From: Bacillota bacterium
GTDB taxonomy: Bacteria; Bacillota; Clostridia; Lachnospirales; Lachnospiraceae
Length of the DNA: 64,000 bases
Reading direction: 5' to 3'
NCBI GenBank assembly: GCA_023399455.1
Contig: JAEWPN010000039.1
Coordinates: forward strand, 1-64,000
Shown here: positions 35,404 to 44,277 of the stretch, one piece after another
Layout: every line of letters starts with the position of its first letter
Numbering within the stretch: the stretch's first letter is position 1
The notes under the pieces: model-generated
Database searches by the model: none
What the model was told of the DNA's origin: nothing
What the model saw: the letters and a program-made list of their open reading frames with translations, nothing else
Program-made: the position numbers and the translations under genes

Positions 35404-37674
35404 CTACATATCCAGATATTCACGCTGAGCCGCAATCTCAGGCGGAACGGGCAGGCGGCTCTTTTGCAGCTTTTGATATATGTTGTCCATGTGATGAAGC
35501 TTCTGAGCGCTGCGGATCCGGTACCGGTCCAGAATGTCTTTGTACAAAGGATTCATCTTCAGCCGTTCACGTATATCCTTGGAGAACGGGCAGTGAGTAA
35601 AGAGAATGTCTCTTGCCACCTTATTAAGACGGGGAGCACCTTTAGCCTCAAACATAATCCAGATGATGTAATCCCGTATGAACATTTCCTTGTAACTGTT
35701 TTTCGCTTTTTGCATTGCGGATTTAATCTTATCTCTGGCATCGGAGCTGAGTTCGAGATTCTTCTTATAAAACTGTATGTAGTCGAAGTATTCGCTGGTG
35801 AGAGAACGCTCGGAAATATCGTTCCACCTGGCACCCTGAACGCGTTTGCACATTTCCCAGCGGAATTCTCCGGTAAGCCTCGTCATGATGGTAAGCAGGT
35901 CTTCCATCTGGAAGACGGAAGACATAAAGCGTGCAGGGGTAGTACGGCGCTTGCCTTCGATTTCCTGCCACATAACTCCACGGATACCGACATTAGGAAA
36001 TAGGATAATGTCGGGAAGAACCTCAACGTTAATCATTTCCTTCGCTACGCCGCCGTCGGGATTGGAATAAATAGTCTCTCGCCCGTATGCGCCGAAATCA
36101 ATAGAGCGGATCCGGGTGATAGACTCGGTGATTCGGTCGGCAGTAACGAGTGTCTGAGATAGATCCTTCAGCACGTTGTGGTCGGAAAATACCGGACAGA
36201 ATGTGGAAATACGGCCAAATGTAATCTTATTGACAAGAGGGAACATATTTTCCAACTCGAATATAACCTTTTTTGCATTGTTCTTGGAAAGCAGAGATTC
36301 CTGAGCAGCAGTGATTTTACCCGTCACCTTCAGCTCATGAATGTGAGCCGTATAATCGATATCGAATTCATTACGGCTGGGCTCCTTTTCCCCGTTATAA
36401 ACGGCTTTTAACCATTCATAGGCGGTGTATACATGATTCTCGGGAGAAGAAGGGAAATTCTCCGCGATGGAGTACAGATAGGAAACATTGTCCATTCCCG
36501 CCAACTCTTCGTCCACATACCCGAATTGGAAGAACATCTTCAGAATAGTCGGGACGGAATCATCGTGAAGGCTGGCTTGAAAAGCGGACATATATATGGT
36601 GTAGAAAAGTTTGGTAATATTCATACGCAGTCTGCGGCTGTCGTCATCCACCGCATTTTTATCAATCTGCTTCTTATATTCCTCAATATATTTGCGAAAA
36701 TCTGCGGCAATATCAGGGTCACAGTCCGCATATTCCAGAATAATATCCAGGGAATGCTCCACGGCGGCGGCATTTTTGGCAAGCTCAGGATCCTCCACGG
36801 GAACGTCCGAACCTTTCTCCTCCATGAAGGCGAGAGTTTCTTTGTAAGCGTTGATCCTTTCTTTGTATAGCTCGTGATCGATAGAGCCAAAGCCTTCCAT
36901 ATTGATCATCATACGGCTTATAGCGGCACTTATGGCAGTGGAATCCTCCTCGCGCTGACCGATTCTGAAAAACAGTGTAGTATATAAATCGAAAAGATCC
37001 AGTCTATTCTCGTTCATGAGCAGTCTGGCAATGTCTGATTTATAATCGTACATAATAAGGCATACGGACATAATTTCAGCGATGTCCTGACTGGTCTTCA
37101 TGAGCAGGCCATTTAAATAGTCGAAGTAGGGAACCGGAGACATAGGAAGCGTCTGCGTTACAACTGTGGACATGTTTTCGTAAAAGTCGGTGAGCCATTG
37201 AGGAATATCTTCCTCCAATGCCAGAGGCTCTATAGTCTCCAAATCGGGCAGTGCACGGGGAGATATGCGGTACCGTTCGCTGAGCTTCACGTATTCATTG
37301 TAACTGTCCGTTAAGTACTGATACAGATTATTGCAGTCGTATTTGGAGAATTCGTAGACCTCCAGAACATTTTTCATCTGCTTATAGCAGGAAGAAGTAA
37401 CGAGCTGCGCGAAATTTGGATTTTTACCAAACATAACGGGAAGCCCGCCCACACTGTATGGAATGGATGCTATTGTAACATCGTCCGACGCTATGTAGGT
37501 AAAGATATAAGTATTGAAATATAACTCGCAGAGACCTATAATGTCTCCCTTGTCCAAAAAAAATTCGCCGTCCGAATATACGGCGCGTACCGTTCCTGTC
37601 AAAATCGTATGCAGAGCGTTAAACGGCTGCCCGCTCTCGCAAATTGTAGTGCCCATTTTAATTTCTTTTGCCAT
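35404..37674 (-). CDS. Large protein with N-terminal cyclic-nucleotide-binding-like domain
   Basis: 756 residues, no signal or membrane span. Residues about 8-90 fit a cNMP-binding beta-roll (FNALHTILTGTVRAVYS, then FFLDKGDIIGLCELYF), but the phosphate-binding cassette lacks the usual Arg-Ser/Thr-Ala, so the ligand is uncertain. The remaining 650 residues are largely helical with no domain I recognise; the C-terminal third (TRLTGEFRWEMCKRVQGARWND, CPFSKDIRERLKMNPLYKDIL) looks well conserved in character. It has its own promoter and terminator, and is divergent from an unrecognised 160-residue gene and a TetR gene. A signalling or scaffold role is only a guess. Confidence 0.7.
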   Translation of the reverse strand: MAKEIKMGTTICESGQPFNALHTILTGTVRAVYSDGEFFLDKGDIIGLCELYFNTYIFTYIASDDVTIASIPYSVGGLPVMFGKNPNFAQLVTSSCYKQMKNVLEVYEFSKYDCNNLYQYLTDSYNEYVKLSERYRISPRALPDLETIEPLALEEDIPQWLTDFYENMSTVVTQTLPMSPVPYFDYLNGLLMKTSQDIAEIMSVCLIMYDYKSDIARLLMNENRLDLFDLYTTLFFRIGQREEDSTAISAAISRMMINMEGFGSIDHELYKERINAYKETLAFMEEKGSDVPVEDPELAKNAAAVEHSLDIILEYADCDPDIAADFRKYIEEYKKQIDKNAVDDDSRRLRMNITKLFYTIYMSAFQASLHDDSVPTILKMFFQFGYVDEELAGMDNVSYLYSIAENFPSSPENHVYTAYEWLKAVYNGEKEPSRNEFDIDYTAHIHELKVTGKITAAQESLLSKNNAKKVIFELENMFPLVNKITFGRISTFCPVFSDHNVLKDLSQTLVTADRITESITRIRSIDFGAYGRETIYSNPDGGVAKEMINVEVLPDIILFPNVGIRGVMWQEIEGKRRTTPARFMSSVFQMEDLLTIMTRLTGEFRWEMCKRVQGARWNDISERSLTSEYFDYIQFYKKNLELSSDARDKIKSAMQKAKNSYKEMFIRDYIIWIMFEAKGAPRLNKVARDILFTHCPFSKDIRERLKMNPLYKDILDRYRIRSAQKLHHMDNIYQKLQKSRLPVPPEIAAQREYLDM

Positions 37675-37717
37675 GTTGCCCCTCCTGCTGACATTTTTCC
37701 TTATAATAATTGTTTAT

Positions 37718-37746
37718 ATTATACTAACTTTGGTTATGAAATACAA
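37718..37746 (-). promoter_or_regulatory. Promoter of the 756-residue protein gene
   Basis: Minus strand TTGTAT (37741-37746), 17 bp, TATAAT (37718-37723), about 45 nt before the start codon. Confidence 0.55.
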
Positions 37747-37840
37747 CAGAAGATTCCCTTTTTTGACAAGAGTCGCTGTACTTTTTTTCATTTTATGTTA
37801 TACTTAAAAGAACTAAGGATAAACCGAGGGGGACAGCTCA

Positions 37841-38323
37841 ATGGATAAAGACACACTTTACATACAGGAAATTGTGAACGGATATAGACCGGACGTTGAG
37901 AGGCTGGTCAGGTATATTCCGTGGCTGGAATCGAAAACAGGGATTAATGTGTCCAATATGTACAAAGGGGAAGGGATTGCGGAGCACTCTATATCTTTTC
38001 CGGTGTATGAGAGTACCTTGATGAGCCTTGTGCAGGATGCGCGAAGAACCAATCTGCTGGACAGGAACTATGCCTATGTTTATTCCAGAAACCGTATAAG
38101 AAGCGCATCGGACGAACAGAGGCTGATAGCGGTCGCTACCATACGCGAAATGGATATGCTGAAGGGTATATTGTCCAAGTATATTCTGGGCGGCATGACA
38201 AAAGGAAGACTGTGGACAGAGGGAGTTTCTAACGGCTCCATTCTAAAGGTATTGCTCAAGATGAAGGAAATTCTTGAGTATTGGGATAAACCGATAGAAC
38301 TAAGCGGGGCAGGGATTGAGTAA
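37841..38323 (+). CDS. Conserved-looking protein of unknown function
   Basis: 160 residues, soluble, no family recognised. A proline/tryptophan-rich start (VRYIPWLESKTGINVSNMY) is followed by a helical body (LMSLVQDARRTNLLDRNYAYVYS, ISKYILGG-like segment KGILSKYILGGMTKGRLW) and a Trp-containing end. Ribosome site GAGGGGGACAGCTCA. It sits 13 nt before the TetR gene on the same strand and is divergent from the 756-residue cNMP-like protein gene, so the three may form one functional set. Confidence 0.75.
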   Translation: MDKDTLYIQEIVNGYRPDVERLVRYIPWLESKTGINVSNMYKGEGIAEHSISFPVYESTLMSLVQDARRTNLLDRNYAYVYSRNRIRSASDEQRLIAVATIREMDMLKGILSKYILGGMTKGRLWTEGVSNGSILKVLLKMKEILEYWDKPIELSGAGIE

Positions 38324-38336
38324 GGGGTTCGTATAG

Positions 38337-38921
38337 ATGAGTGAAAAATCGGCGCAGAAGCGAATGTATATATTGGAGACGGCAAGAAAGGTATTTATGG
38401 AGAAGGGCTTTAAGAACGTTACGATGAAGGACATCGTAGAAGCCTGTGAGATAAGCCGCGGAGGTCTGTACTTGTATTTTGCCAGTACGGAAGAGATTTT
38501 TATGGAAGTGTTGAAGCTGGAGACGGAAGAAACAGATGATGTTTTCTCGGGAAGCATCGGAGAAGATGCGGCGCCCTCTGATATTCTTGCGCTGTTTTTG
38601 AAGGAGCAGAAAAAAGAGCTGCTGAGTAAGAAGAATAATCTTACTATGGCGGTATACGAATTCTTTTTTGCAAACAAATTTCCTAAGAAGGGCCATTTGT
38701 TAAAGCAGCAATTCGATGCTGCGGTGAAAATTATAGAGAAGTTGATCGAGGCCGGAGTGGCCGCGGGAGAATTCTACTGCGAAGACCCGTTGGGAGCGGC
38801 GAGAAATATCATGTACGTACTGGAAGGGCTGAAAATAGTTTCTCAGACGAGAGGGATTACAGAGGACATTGTGGACAGAGAAGTTATGTATATTATGCAG
38901 GGCCTCATTATGGAAGAATAG
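38337..38921 (+). CDS. TetR-family transcriptional regulator
   Basis: 194 residues. N-terminal helix-turn-helix KRMYILETARKVFMEKGFKNVTMKDIVEACEISRGGLYLYFAS is a complete TetR domain. The remaining helices form the ligand/dimer part. No exporter or enzyme gene is coupled to it; its partner is the 160-residue gene 13 nt upstream. A terminator follows directly. It may control the divergent gene pair at 37.7 kb. Confidence 0.93.
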   Translation: MSEKSAQKRMYILETARKVFMEKGFKNVTMKDIVEACEISRGGLYLYFASTEEIFMEVLKLETEETDDVFSGSIGEDAAPSDILALFLKEQKKELLSKKNNLTMAVYEFFFANKFPKKGHLLKQQFDAAVKIIEKLIEAGVAAGEFYCEDPLGAARNIMYVLEGLKIVSQTRGITEDIVDREVMYIMQGLIMEE

Positions 38922-38936
38922 AATTAGTGGAATGGC

Positions 38937-38974
38937 AAATGCTTCAAAGAGGATACTTTGGGGCATTTTTTATG
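38937..38974 (+). terminator. Terminator after the TetR gene
   Basis: AAATGCTTCAAAG and CTTTGGGGCATTT pair over 13 positions (two G-T), ending in TTTTTT. Confidence 0.8.
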
Positions 38975-39013
38975 CTGCTATTTCCCTTTTTCGCAAAATA
39001 TTTGGATATACCA

Positions 39014-39041
39014 TTGAAAATTAGTCAGGATTCGTTATAAT
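39014..39041 (+). promoter_or_regulatory. Promoter of purL
   Basis: TTGAAA (39014-39019), 16 bp, TATAAT (39036-39041). The leader holds a small GATTG/CAATC hairpin followed by TTTT at 39063-39082, too weak to call an attenuator, and no purine riboswitch was recognised. Confidence 0.6.
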
Positions 39042-39117
39042 TAAGAATAGTCATCAATTGGAGGATTGTTAGGCAATCTTTTCTGATGTTAAAAAAATGG
39101 AGGAAAGTAAATTCATC

Positions 39118-42100
39118 ATGGGAAATGTGAAACGCATTTATGTAGAAAAGAAGGAACCCTTTGCCGTAAAGGCGAAAGAGCTGAAGGAGGAAATCCGAAG
39201 TTACTTAGGCATATCGGGCGTAAAAGACGTGAGAATGTTCATACGTTACGATGTTGAGAACCTATCAGAAGATACTTTTGAGGCTGCCTGCAGGATTGTT
39301 TTTTCAGAGCCGCCGGTGGATATCCTTTATAAGGAGAACTTCGAGATACCTGCGAACGGAAAAGTGTTCAGCGTGGAATATCTGCCAGGACAGTTCGATC
39401 AGCGTGCGGATTCCGCAGTTCAGTGTGTGAAATTTTTACGGGAAAATGAGCAGCCCATTATTAAGACGGCAGTCACTTATCTCGTAATAGGAGACGTTTC
39501 CGAGGATGAATTTGAGAAAATAAAAGCGTATTGCATCAATCCGGTGGATTCCAGAGAGACGGATATGATGAAGCCGGATACTCTTGTTACACAGTTCGAG
39601 GAACCGGAAGACGTTTCCGTTCTGGATGGATTTAAGGATATGCCGGAAAGGGAGTTAGAGGAATTATACGAGTCTTTGGGGCTTGCCATGACGTTCAGGG
39701 ACTTTAAGCACATTCAGAATTATTTCAAAAATGATGAGCGCAGAAATCCTACCATGACGGAAATCAGAGTGCTCGATACATATTGGTCAGACCACTGCCG
39801 CCATACTACCTTCTCTACGGAGCTTAAGAACGTGGAGTTCGGCGAAGGCTACTACAGGACCCCTATCGAAACAACGTATCAGAGTTATCTCGATACGAGA
39901 GAAGAGATTTTCAGAGGCAGAAAGGACAAGTTCATCTGTTTGATGGATCTGGCACTTATGGCGATGCGTAAGCTGAAAAAGGACGGAAAGCTAAACGATA
40001 TGGAGGAGTCCGATGAAATCAATGCGTGCTCTGTCATCGTTCCTGTGGAAATAGATTACGGCGAGGGAATGGTAAACGAGGAGTGGCTCGTGTTCTTTAA
40101 GAATGAGACCCATAACCATCCTACGGAAATAGAGCCTTTCGGTGGTGCAGCAACCTGCCTTGGCGGTGCGATCCGCGATCCTCTTTCAGGACGGGGCTAC
40201 GTATATCAGGCGATGCGCGTGACCGGTGCGGCGGACCCGACGGTACCGGTGGCGGAGACGTTAAAAGGAAAACTGTCCCAGAAGAAGCTTGTGCGCGGTG
40301 CAGCCAGCGGCTATTCTTCTTATGGCAACCAGATAGGACTGGCGACCGGTTATGTAAAGGAGATTTATCATCCCGATTATGTGGCGAAGAGAATGGAAAT
40401 CGGTGCGGTAATGGGAGCAGCGCCCAGACGCAACGTTATTCGTGAGAATTCCGATCCTGATGATATTATCATCCTTCTTGGAGGAAGGACAGGCAGGGAC
40501 GGCTGCGGAGGAGCTACAGGGTCCTCCAAGGTGCATACGGAGAATTCTATCGAGACCTGCGGTGCGGAGGTGCAGAAAGGAAACGCGCCTACAGAACGCA
40601 AGATTCAGAGACTTTTCAGAAGAGAAGAAGTGAGCAGGATCATAAAAAAATGCAACGATTTCGGTGCAGGCGGCGTTTCTGTGGCGATCGGCGAGCTGGC
40701 GGACGGGTTGGTCGTAGACTTGGATAAGGTGCCGAAGAAGTATGCGGGCCTGGATGGTACGGAGTTAGCTATTTCCGAATCTCAGGAAAGAATGGCTGTA
40801 GTAGTAGGTCCTTCCGATGCAGACAGCTTCTTGGAATTTGCAGCGCAGGAGAATCTGGAAGCGGTTCCCGTTGCCGTTGTGACGAAGGAGCCGAGGCTCG
40901 TTTTAAAATGGCGCGGTAAGGAGATCGTTAACATTAAGAGAACATTTCTCGATACCAACGGCGCTCATCAGGAAACGAATGTAAATGTGGATATTCCCAA
41001 AAAAGAAGAAAATTATTTCGATTATATAGCGATTCCTTCGGTAAAGGAGAAATTGGAAGAAGAGGACGTGAAAGCGGCATGGCTTGCGGGACTCAATGAT
41101 TTGAATGTATGCTCCCAAAAAGGATTGGTGGAAATGTTCGACTCATCTATCGGTGCAGCTTCCGTGCTCATGCCTTACGGCGGTAAATATCAGTTGACAG
41201 AGACGCAGGTAATGGCGGCGAAGCTTCCGGTATTAAAAGGAAAAACCGATGCGGTTACTCTTATGAGCTACGGTTTCGATCCCTATCTTTCCTCATGGAG
41301 CCCATATCATGGAGCGATTTATGCGGTGACGGAATCCATGGCGAAGATTGTTGCGGCAGGCGGTGATTTTAGAAATATCCGCTTTACCTTCCAGGAATAT
41401 TTCAGGCGCATGACTTCGGAACCGGAACGTTGGAGTCAGCCTTTTGCAGCTCTTTTAGGTGCATATGACGCGCAGATCGGATACGGCCTTGCGTCCATCG
41501 GTGGTAAGGACAGCATGTCGGGAACCTTTCAGGATATTGACGTACCTCCTACTCTTGTATCTTTTGCTGTGGATGTAGCGAAAGAGGGCAATATCGTAAC
41601 ACCGGAGCTTAAGAATGCAGGGAATAAGTTGGTTCAGTTCTGGATCGATAAGGATGAATACGATATTCCGATTTATGAAAATGTTATGAATTTGTATCAG
41701 CAGATTACTCTGCTTATTGAAGAAGGAGTTATTGTGTCCGCCTATGCACAGGATGCTAAGGGCCTCGTTTCTTCCATCAGCAAGATGGCATTCGGCAATA
41801 AATTGGGCGTGAATATGTCAGGGGAGCTGTCTGCAAAGGAATTGTTTGAAAATGGTTTAGGTGATATTGTGGCGGAGGTGACCGCGGATAATCTGGAGAA
41901 ATTGAGTGAGCTTCCGAACTGCCGTGTGGTAGGTGAAGTGACGAAGGAACCGGAATTCACCTATAAGGATGTTCATATTTCCATGGAAGAGGCGCTGTCG
42001 GCATGGACCTCTAAGTTAGAAAAGGTATTTCCGACGAAGGCGGTGAAAGAAACGACGCCTGTAGAGTCTCCGCTTTATACGACGGACAAGGTTTATATAT

Positions 42101-42918
42101 GCAAAAACAAGGTGGCGAAGCCTACGGTATTCATTCCGGTATTCCCGGGCACGAACTGCGAATATGACAGCGCGAAGGCGTTTGAGCGTGCCGGAGCGAA
42201 GGCAGTGACGAAGATATTCAGAAACCTGACGGCGGAGGACATCAGAGATTCTGTCGAGGTGTTTGAAAAGGCGATAAACGATGCACAGATCATTATGTTT
42301 CCGGGAGGATTTTCCGCAGGTGATGAGCCGGACGGAAGCGCGAAATTCTTTGCTACCGCATTCCAGAACGCAAAAATAAAAGAAGCGGTCATGAAGCTGT
42401 TAAACGAAAGGGATGGTCTTGCCCTCGGTGTCTGCAACGGATTCCAGGCATTGATTAAGCTCGGCCTTGTTCCTTTTGGAGAAATCGTAGGACAGAAGGA
42501 GGATTCTCCGACTCTTACCTTTAATACAATTAATCGTCATATTTCCAAGATGGTATATTCGAAAGTAGTATCCAATAAATCCCCTTGGCTTCAGGAAGCG
42601 GAAGTGGGCAAGACCTACGCGAATCCGGCCTCCCATGGAGAGGGACGTTTCGTTGCCCCGAAGGAATGGGTGGATAAATTGTTTGCGAATGGTCAGGTGG
42701 CTACGCAGTATGCGGATATCAACGGCAATGTTTCCATGGATGAGGAATGGAACGTGAATGGTTCCTATGCCGCTATCGAAGGAATCACTTCACCGGACGG
42801 AAGATGTTTTGGCAAGATGGCACATGCGGAACGCCGTGACTGCTCCGTTGCAATCAACATTTACGGAGAGCAGGATATGAAGATATTCGAATCGGGCGTA
42901 TATTACTTCACAAGATAA
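39118..42918 (+). CDS. purL: Phosphoribosylformylglycinamidine synthase, single-chain
   Basis: 1266 residues, the large one-polypeptide FGAR amidotransferase that fuses synthetase and glutaminase (the Clostridia/Gram-negative form, unlike the split PurL/PurQ/PurS of Bacillus). Fourth step of purine synthesis. Seen: SDHCRHTTFSTEL near residue 220, the ATP-binding NHPTEIEPFGGAATCLGG, second half repeat VTESMAKIVAAGGDF, and the C-terminal glutaminase with the catalytic Cys in LGVCNGFQALI and the His/Glu pair in ASHGEGRF. The start at 39118 (MGNVKRIYVEKK) follows GGAGGA at a longish 13 nt spacing; the ATG at 39097 has no ribosome site. Confidence 0.96.
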   Translation: MGNVKRIYVEKKEPFAVKAKELKEEIRSYLGISGVKDVRMFIRYDVENLSEDTFEAACRIVFSEPPVDILYKENFEIPANGKVFSVEYLPGQFDQRADSAVQCVKFLRENEQPIIKTAVTYLVIGDVSEDEFEKIKAYCINPVDSRETDMMKPDTLVTQFEEPEDVSVLDGFKDMPERELEELYESLGLAMTFRDFKHIQNYFKNDERRNPTMTEIRVLDTYWSDHCRHTTFSTELKNVEFGEGYYRTPIETTYQSYLDTREEIFRGRKDKFICLMDLALMAMRKLKKDGKLNDMEESDEINACSVIVPVEIDYGEGMVNEEWLVFFKNETHNHPTEIEPFGGAATCLGGAIRDPLSGRGYVYQAMRVTGAADPTVPVAETLKGKLSQKKLVRGAASGYSSYGNQIGLATGYVKEIYHPDYVAKRMEIGAVMGAAPRRNVIRENSDPDDIIILLGGRTGRDGCGGATGSSKVHTENSIETCGAEVQKGNAPTERKIQRLFRREEVSRIIKKCNDFGAGGVSVAIGELADGLVVDLDKVPKKYAGLDGTELAISESQERMAVVVGPSDADSFLEFAAQENLEAVPVAVVTKEPRLVLKWRGKEIVNIKRTFLDTNGAHQETNVNVDIPKKEENYFDYIAIPSVKEKLEEEDVKAAWLAGLNDLNVCSQKGLVEMFDSSIGAASVLMPYGGKYQLTETQVMAAKLPVLKGKTDAVTLMSYGFDPYLSSWSPYHGAIYAVTESMAKIVAAGGDFRNIRFTFQEYFRRMTSEPERWSQPFAALLGAYDAQIGYGLASIGGKDSMSGTFQDIDVPPTLVSFAVDVAKEGNIVTPELKNAGNKLVQFWIDKDEYDIPIYENVMNLYQQITLLIEEGVIVSAYAQDAKGLVSSISKMAFGNKLGVNMSGELSAKELFENGLGDIVAEVTADNLEKLSELPNCRVVGEVTKEPEFTYKDVHISMEEALSAWTSKLEKVFPTKAVKETTPVESPLYTTDKVYICKNKVAKPTVFIPVFPGTNCEYDSAKAFERAGAKAVTKIFRNLTAEDIRDSVEVFEKAINDAQIIMFPGGFSAGDEPDGSAKFFATAFQNAKIKEAVMKLLNERDGLALGVCNGFQALIKLGLVPFGEIVGQKEDSPTLTFNTINRHISKMVYSKVVSNKSPWLQEAEVGKTYANPASHGEGRFVAPKEWVDKLFANGQVATQYADINGNVSMDEEWNVNGSYAAIEGITSPDGRCFGKMAHAERRDCSVAINIYGEQDMKIFESGVYYFTR

Positions 42919-42920
42919 TT

Positions 42921-42962
42921 ATAAAACCATGGGAAGATGTTTGCGGATTTCCATGGTTTTAT
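42921..42962 (+). terminator. Terminator after purL
   Basis: ATAAAACCATGG and CCATGGTTTTAT are exact 12 bp inverted repeats, with the T-rich arm at the 3' side. Confidence 0.8.
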
Positions 42963-42990
42963 TATATAGTAGAATAATTTTAAATATGTG

Positions 42991-43019
42991 TTGAAACATA
43001 CAAGATGCTGTGCTAAAAT
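42991..43019 (+). promoter_or_regulatory. Promoter of carAB
   Basis: TTGAAA (42991-42996), 17 bp, TAAAAT (43014-43019). No PyrR-type attenuator was recognised in the short leader. Confidence 0.65.
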
Positions 43020-43056
43020 AAGATAATTTGGATAAAATTTAGAGAGAGGACGACGG

Positions 43057-44277
43057 GTGAAAAAAATGAACGTATTTCCAATGAAGTCATTTTTAATTTT
43101 GGAGGACGGCACAGTTTTTGAGGGGACTCATATCGGTGCCAAAAAAGAAATCATCAGTGAAATAGTTTTCAATACATCCATGGCGGGCTATCCGGAAGTA
43201 CTTACGGATCCTTCCTATGCGGGACAAGCCGTGTGCATGACCTATCCGCTTATCGGTAACTACGGAGTATGCAGAGACGATATGGAATCTAAGAAACCGT
43301 GGCCCGATGGATTTATTGTACGGGAATTGTCGAGAGTTTCCAGCAATTTCCGCTCGGATATGACGATTCAGGAATTTCTGGAGGAATATGGAGTGCCGGG
43401 AATCGCAGGAATCGATACGAGAGCCCTTACGAAGATTTTGCGGGAAAAGGGCACGATGAACGGAATGATCACAACGAGGGAAGATTATGATTTGAATGAA
43501 ATCATACCCAGATTAAAAGAGTACACTACGGGAAAAGTGGTGGAAAAGGTAACCTGTGAAAATAAATATGAAGTAAAGGGTTCTGTATCCCTGGAGGAAA
43601 ACGGAGCAGTTTCCGGAAGTGCCAGATTCGATAAGGAATCGTATGAAAAAGGAACTCATGAGAAGAAACCGAGTATGGTAAAAGCCTTAAACGGCGCCGG
43701 CAAGAAGGTTGCGCTGTTAGACTTCGGAGCGAAGGATAATATCGCTGACGCGCTCGCGAAAAGGGGCTGTGCTGTTACCGTATATCCCGCACTTACAAAG
43801 GCGGAAGAAATCATCGCGGATGCACCGGACGGCATCATGTTAAGCAACGGACCGGGCGACCCGAAGGAATGCATCTCTATTATAGAAGAAATTAATAAGC
43901 TATATCAAACGAACATTCCCATTTTTGCAATATGTTTAGGACATCAGCTCATGGCGCTTGCGACGGGAGCTGATACTTTTAAAATGAAATATGGCCACCG
44001 GGGCGGAAATCATCCGGTAAAAGACTTGCAGACCGGCAGAGTCTATATTTCCTCACAGAACCATGGATATGTGGTGGATATGGACAAGCTCGACCCTGGC
44101 ATTGCCATACCGGCATTTATCAATGTGAATGATGGAACGAACGAAGGTCTTTCCTATACCGGCAAGAATATTTTCACCGTACAGTTTCATCCGGAAGCAT
44201 GTCCGGGACCTCAGGATTCCGGGTATTTGTTTGACAGGTTTATTGATATGATGAAAGCGAGGAAAGAAGATGCCTAA
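43057..44277 (+). CDS. carA: Carbamoyl phosphate synthase small subunit
   Basis: 406 residues. N-terminal domain ILEDGTVFEGTHIGA and SMAGYPEVLTDPSYAGQ; C-terminal class I glutaminase with nucleophile Cys in AICLGHQLMALA and HPEACPGP (His/Glu). It hydrolyses glutamine to feed ammonia to CarB. Between the domains (about residues 175-215) a charged, glycine/serine-containing stretch is about 30 residues longer than in well-known CarA proteins. The GTG at 43057 is the start best spaced from GAGAGAGGA; an ATG at 43066 is possible. Overlaps carB by 8 nt. Confidence 0.95.
   Translation: MKKMNVFPMKSFLILEDGTVFEGTHIGAKKEIISEIVFNTSMAGYPEVLTDPSYAGQAVCMTYPLIGNYGVCRDDMESKKPWPDGFIVRELSRVSSNFRSDMTIQEFLEEYGVPGIAGIDTRALTKILREKGTMNGMITTREDYDLNEIIPRLKEYTTGKVVEKVTCENKYEVKGSVSLEENGAVSGSARFDKESYEKGTHEKKPSMVKALNGAGKKVALLDFGAKDNIADALAKRGCAVTVYPALTKAEEIIADAPDGIMLSNGPGDPKECISIIEEINKLYQTNIPIFAICLGHQLMALATGADTFKMKYGHRGGNHPVKDLQTGRVYISSQNHGYVVDMDKLDPGIAIPAFINVNDGTNEGLSYTGKNIFTVQFHPEACPGPQDSGYLFDRFIDMMKARKEDA

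Noticed and set aside
35404-36003. Several long plus-strand frames opposite the 756-residue gene
   Set aside because: They lie antisense to a gene with good start, length and promoter, and none resembles a protein family.
39042-39117. Possible purine riboswitch or attenuator before purL
   Set aside because: Only a 5 bp hairpin with TTTT was seen; the conserved loop sequences of purine and PRPP riboswitches were not found.
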